Shown here: positions 63,365 to 64,000 of the stretch, piece by piece
Layout of the letters: each line of letters begins with the position of its first letter
Numbering within the stretch: position 1 is the stretch's first letter
DNA from: an uncultured Porphyromonadaceae bacterium
GTDB taxonomy: Bacteria > Bacteroidota > Bacteroidia > Bacteroidales > Muribaculaceae
Reading direction: 5' to 3'
Assembly (NCBI GenBank): GCA_947177035.1
Contig: CAMWSS010000005.1
Span: 1 to 64,000, forward strand
Length of the DNA stretch: 64,000 bases
Notes under the pieces: model-generated
Database searches by the model: none
What the model was told of the DNA's origin: nothing
The model's input: only the letters and a program-made list of their open reading frames with translations
Program-made: the position numbers and the translations under genes

Positions 63365-64000
63365 ATGAATTTTGACGTCAACAATTCCACCACGGCAAGT
63401 CAGGTCAACGTGTGTGACCCCTCCGGTTGCAACGACATGTGCCGAATCAATCCGGTCGACGTGTCATCGCGTCGCCGGGAGCGTCTTAATCCCTTCAGGC
63501 TCTCAGCTTCGCAGAAAATCGTCAAACGCACGTTCGACGTCATCATCGCCATCATGGCCCTCATTCTCTTCTCGCCGATAATCCTGATCATCGCTCTGAT
63601 AATCTGGCTCAACGACTTCCACAGCCCAATTTTCTCGCAAACAAGGGTAGGACTCGCCGGCAAAGAGTTCACGATCTATAAATTCCGCTCCATGCGCATC
63701 GACTCCGAGTGCGACGGTGTGCCGCGGCTTTGCTGCGACAACGACTCGCGCCTCACCCGCATCGGCGCCTTCCTGCGCGACCATCACCTCGACGAATTCC
63801 CTCAGCTCTGGAATGTGCTCCGGGGCGACATGAGCGTGGTGGGCCCCCGGCCGGAGCGACCGTTTTTCACCGACAAGATAATAGCCAGCTTCCCTGACTA
63901 TTGCCTCCTGTTCCACATCCGTCCGGGGCTGTTTTCCGACGCCACGCTCCGCAATGGCTACACCGAAACCATCGGCCAGATGGTGCGGCGCGCCGAGATG
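63365..64000 (+). CDS. initiating sugar transferase (bacterial sugar transferase family), partial
   Basis: The reading frame is open from the ATG at 63365 to the window edge (212 codons), so the 3' end is missing. After a 45-residue polar N-terminus come VKRTFDVIIAIMALILFSPIILIIALIIW (membrane helix), FSQTRVGLAGKEFTIYKFRSMR, TRIGAFLRDHHLDEFPQLWNVLRGDMSVVGPRPE, and RPGLFS. These are the motifs of WcaJ/PglC-like phosphoglycosyl transferases that place the first sugar phosphate on undecaprenyl phosphate. It lies at the far end of the operon, as is common in Bacteroides loci. Confidence 0.9.
   Translation, partial: MNFDVNNSTTASQVNVCDPSGCNDMCRINPVDVSSRRRERLNPFRLSASQKIVKRTFDVIIAIMALILFSPIILIIALIIWLNDFHSPIFSQTRVGLAGKEFTIYKFRSMRIDSECDGVPRLCCDNDSRLTRIGAFLRDHHLDEFPQLWNVLRGDMSVVGPRPERPFFTDKIIASFPDYCLLFHIRPGLFSDATLRNGYTETIGQMVRRAEM

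Overview
The window comes from the chromosome of a Bacteroidales gut bacterium, most likely of the Muribaculaceae (inference). The evidence is the promoter type (TTTG, 20 bp, TAnnTTTG, found intact in front of many genes), the near absence of Shine-Dalgarno sites, and a typical Bacteroidota gene set: methylmalonyl-CoA decarboxylase, a UpxY-led capsule locus, a NagB/PIG-L fusion, DUF3256, DUF2027-Smr, C-terminal sorting-type tails and a serine-type sulfatase. No ribosomal RNA, insertion sequence, integrase or CRISPR array was seen.

Layout. (1) 1-4140 is AT-richer accessory DNA: a small unknown gene and a 1138-residue SIR2/P-loop/SEC-C protein that looks like an antiphage STAND defence protein. 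(2) 4546-10280: tRNA-His, tgt, lptG and a large outer-membrane barrel protein. (3) 10291-14972: mce and four genes for a sodium-pumping methylmalonyl-CoA decarboxylase, which serves the succinate-to-propionate route. (4) 15032-26667: mgtE, a DUF4143 ATPase behind a 33-bp-periodic repeat, DUF3256, xseAB, a DsbD-like reductase, an RNA methyltransferase, radA, a DUF2027-Smr gene and an EFR1-type ferredoxin. (5) 26658-34620, minus strand: two paralogous secreted proteins, a secreted sulfatase, rsmG, a DMT-like protein and an MBL hydrolase. (6) 34838-37746: OmpA-like protein, tRNA-Arg, and an ECF sigma operon divergent from a DUF6249 gene across a symmetric two-way ECF-type promoter. (7) 37809-48588: NagB-like/PIG-L fusion, Sua5-like protein, antiporter, MgtC, a coiled-coil membrane protein, a lipoprotein, truA, speA and an acyltransferase. 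(8) 48610-64000: tRNA-Gln, then a 242-bp segment bounded by perfect 24-bp inverted repeats that carries an outward-facing promoter, then a capsule or exopolysaccharide operon (upxY, flippase, Fe-S protein, pyruvyl transferase, eight glycosyltransferases, polymerase, and the start of an initiating sugar transferase) running off the right edge.

How it fits together. The capsule operon appears to be phase-variable. Its only good consensus promoter in the invertible segment now points away from upxY (OFF), straight into a long hairpin terminator; inversion would place it about 225 bp before upxY. The flippase through the GT8 gene are much more AT-rich than the genes after them, so the locus looks mosaic. 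The most notable items are this switch, the SIR2-STAND-SEC-C protein, the divergent ECF promoter, and the repeat array upstream of the DUF4143 ATPase. All calls come from reading the sequence; no database search was run.
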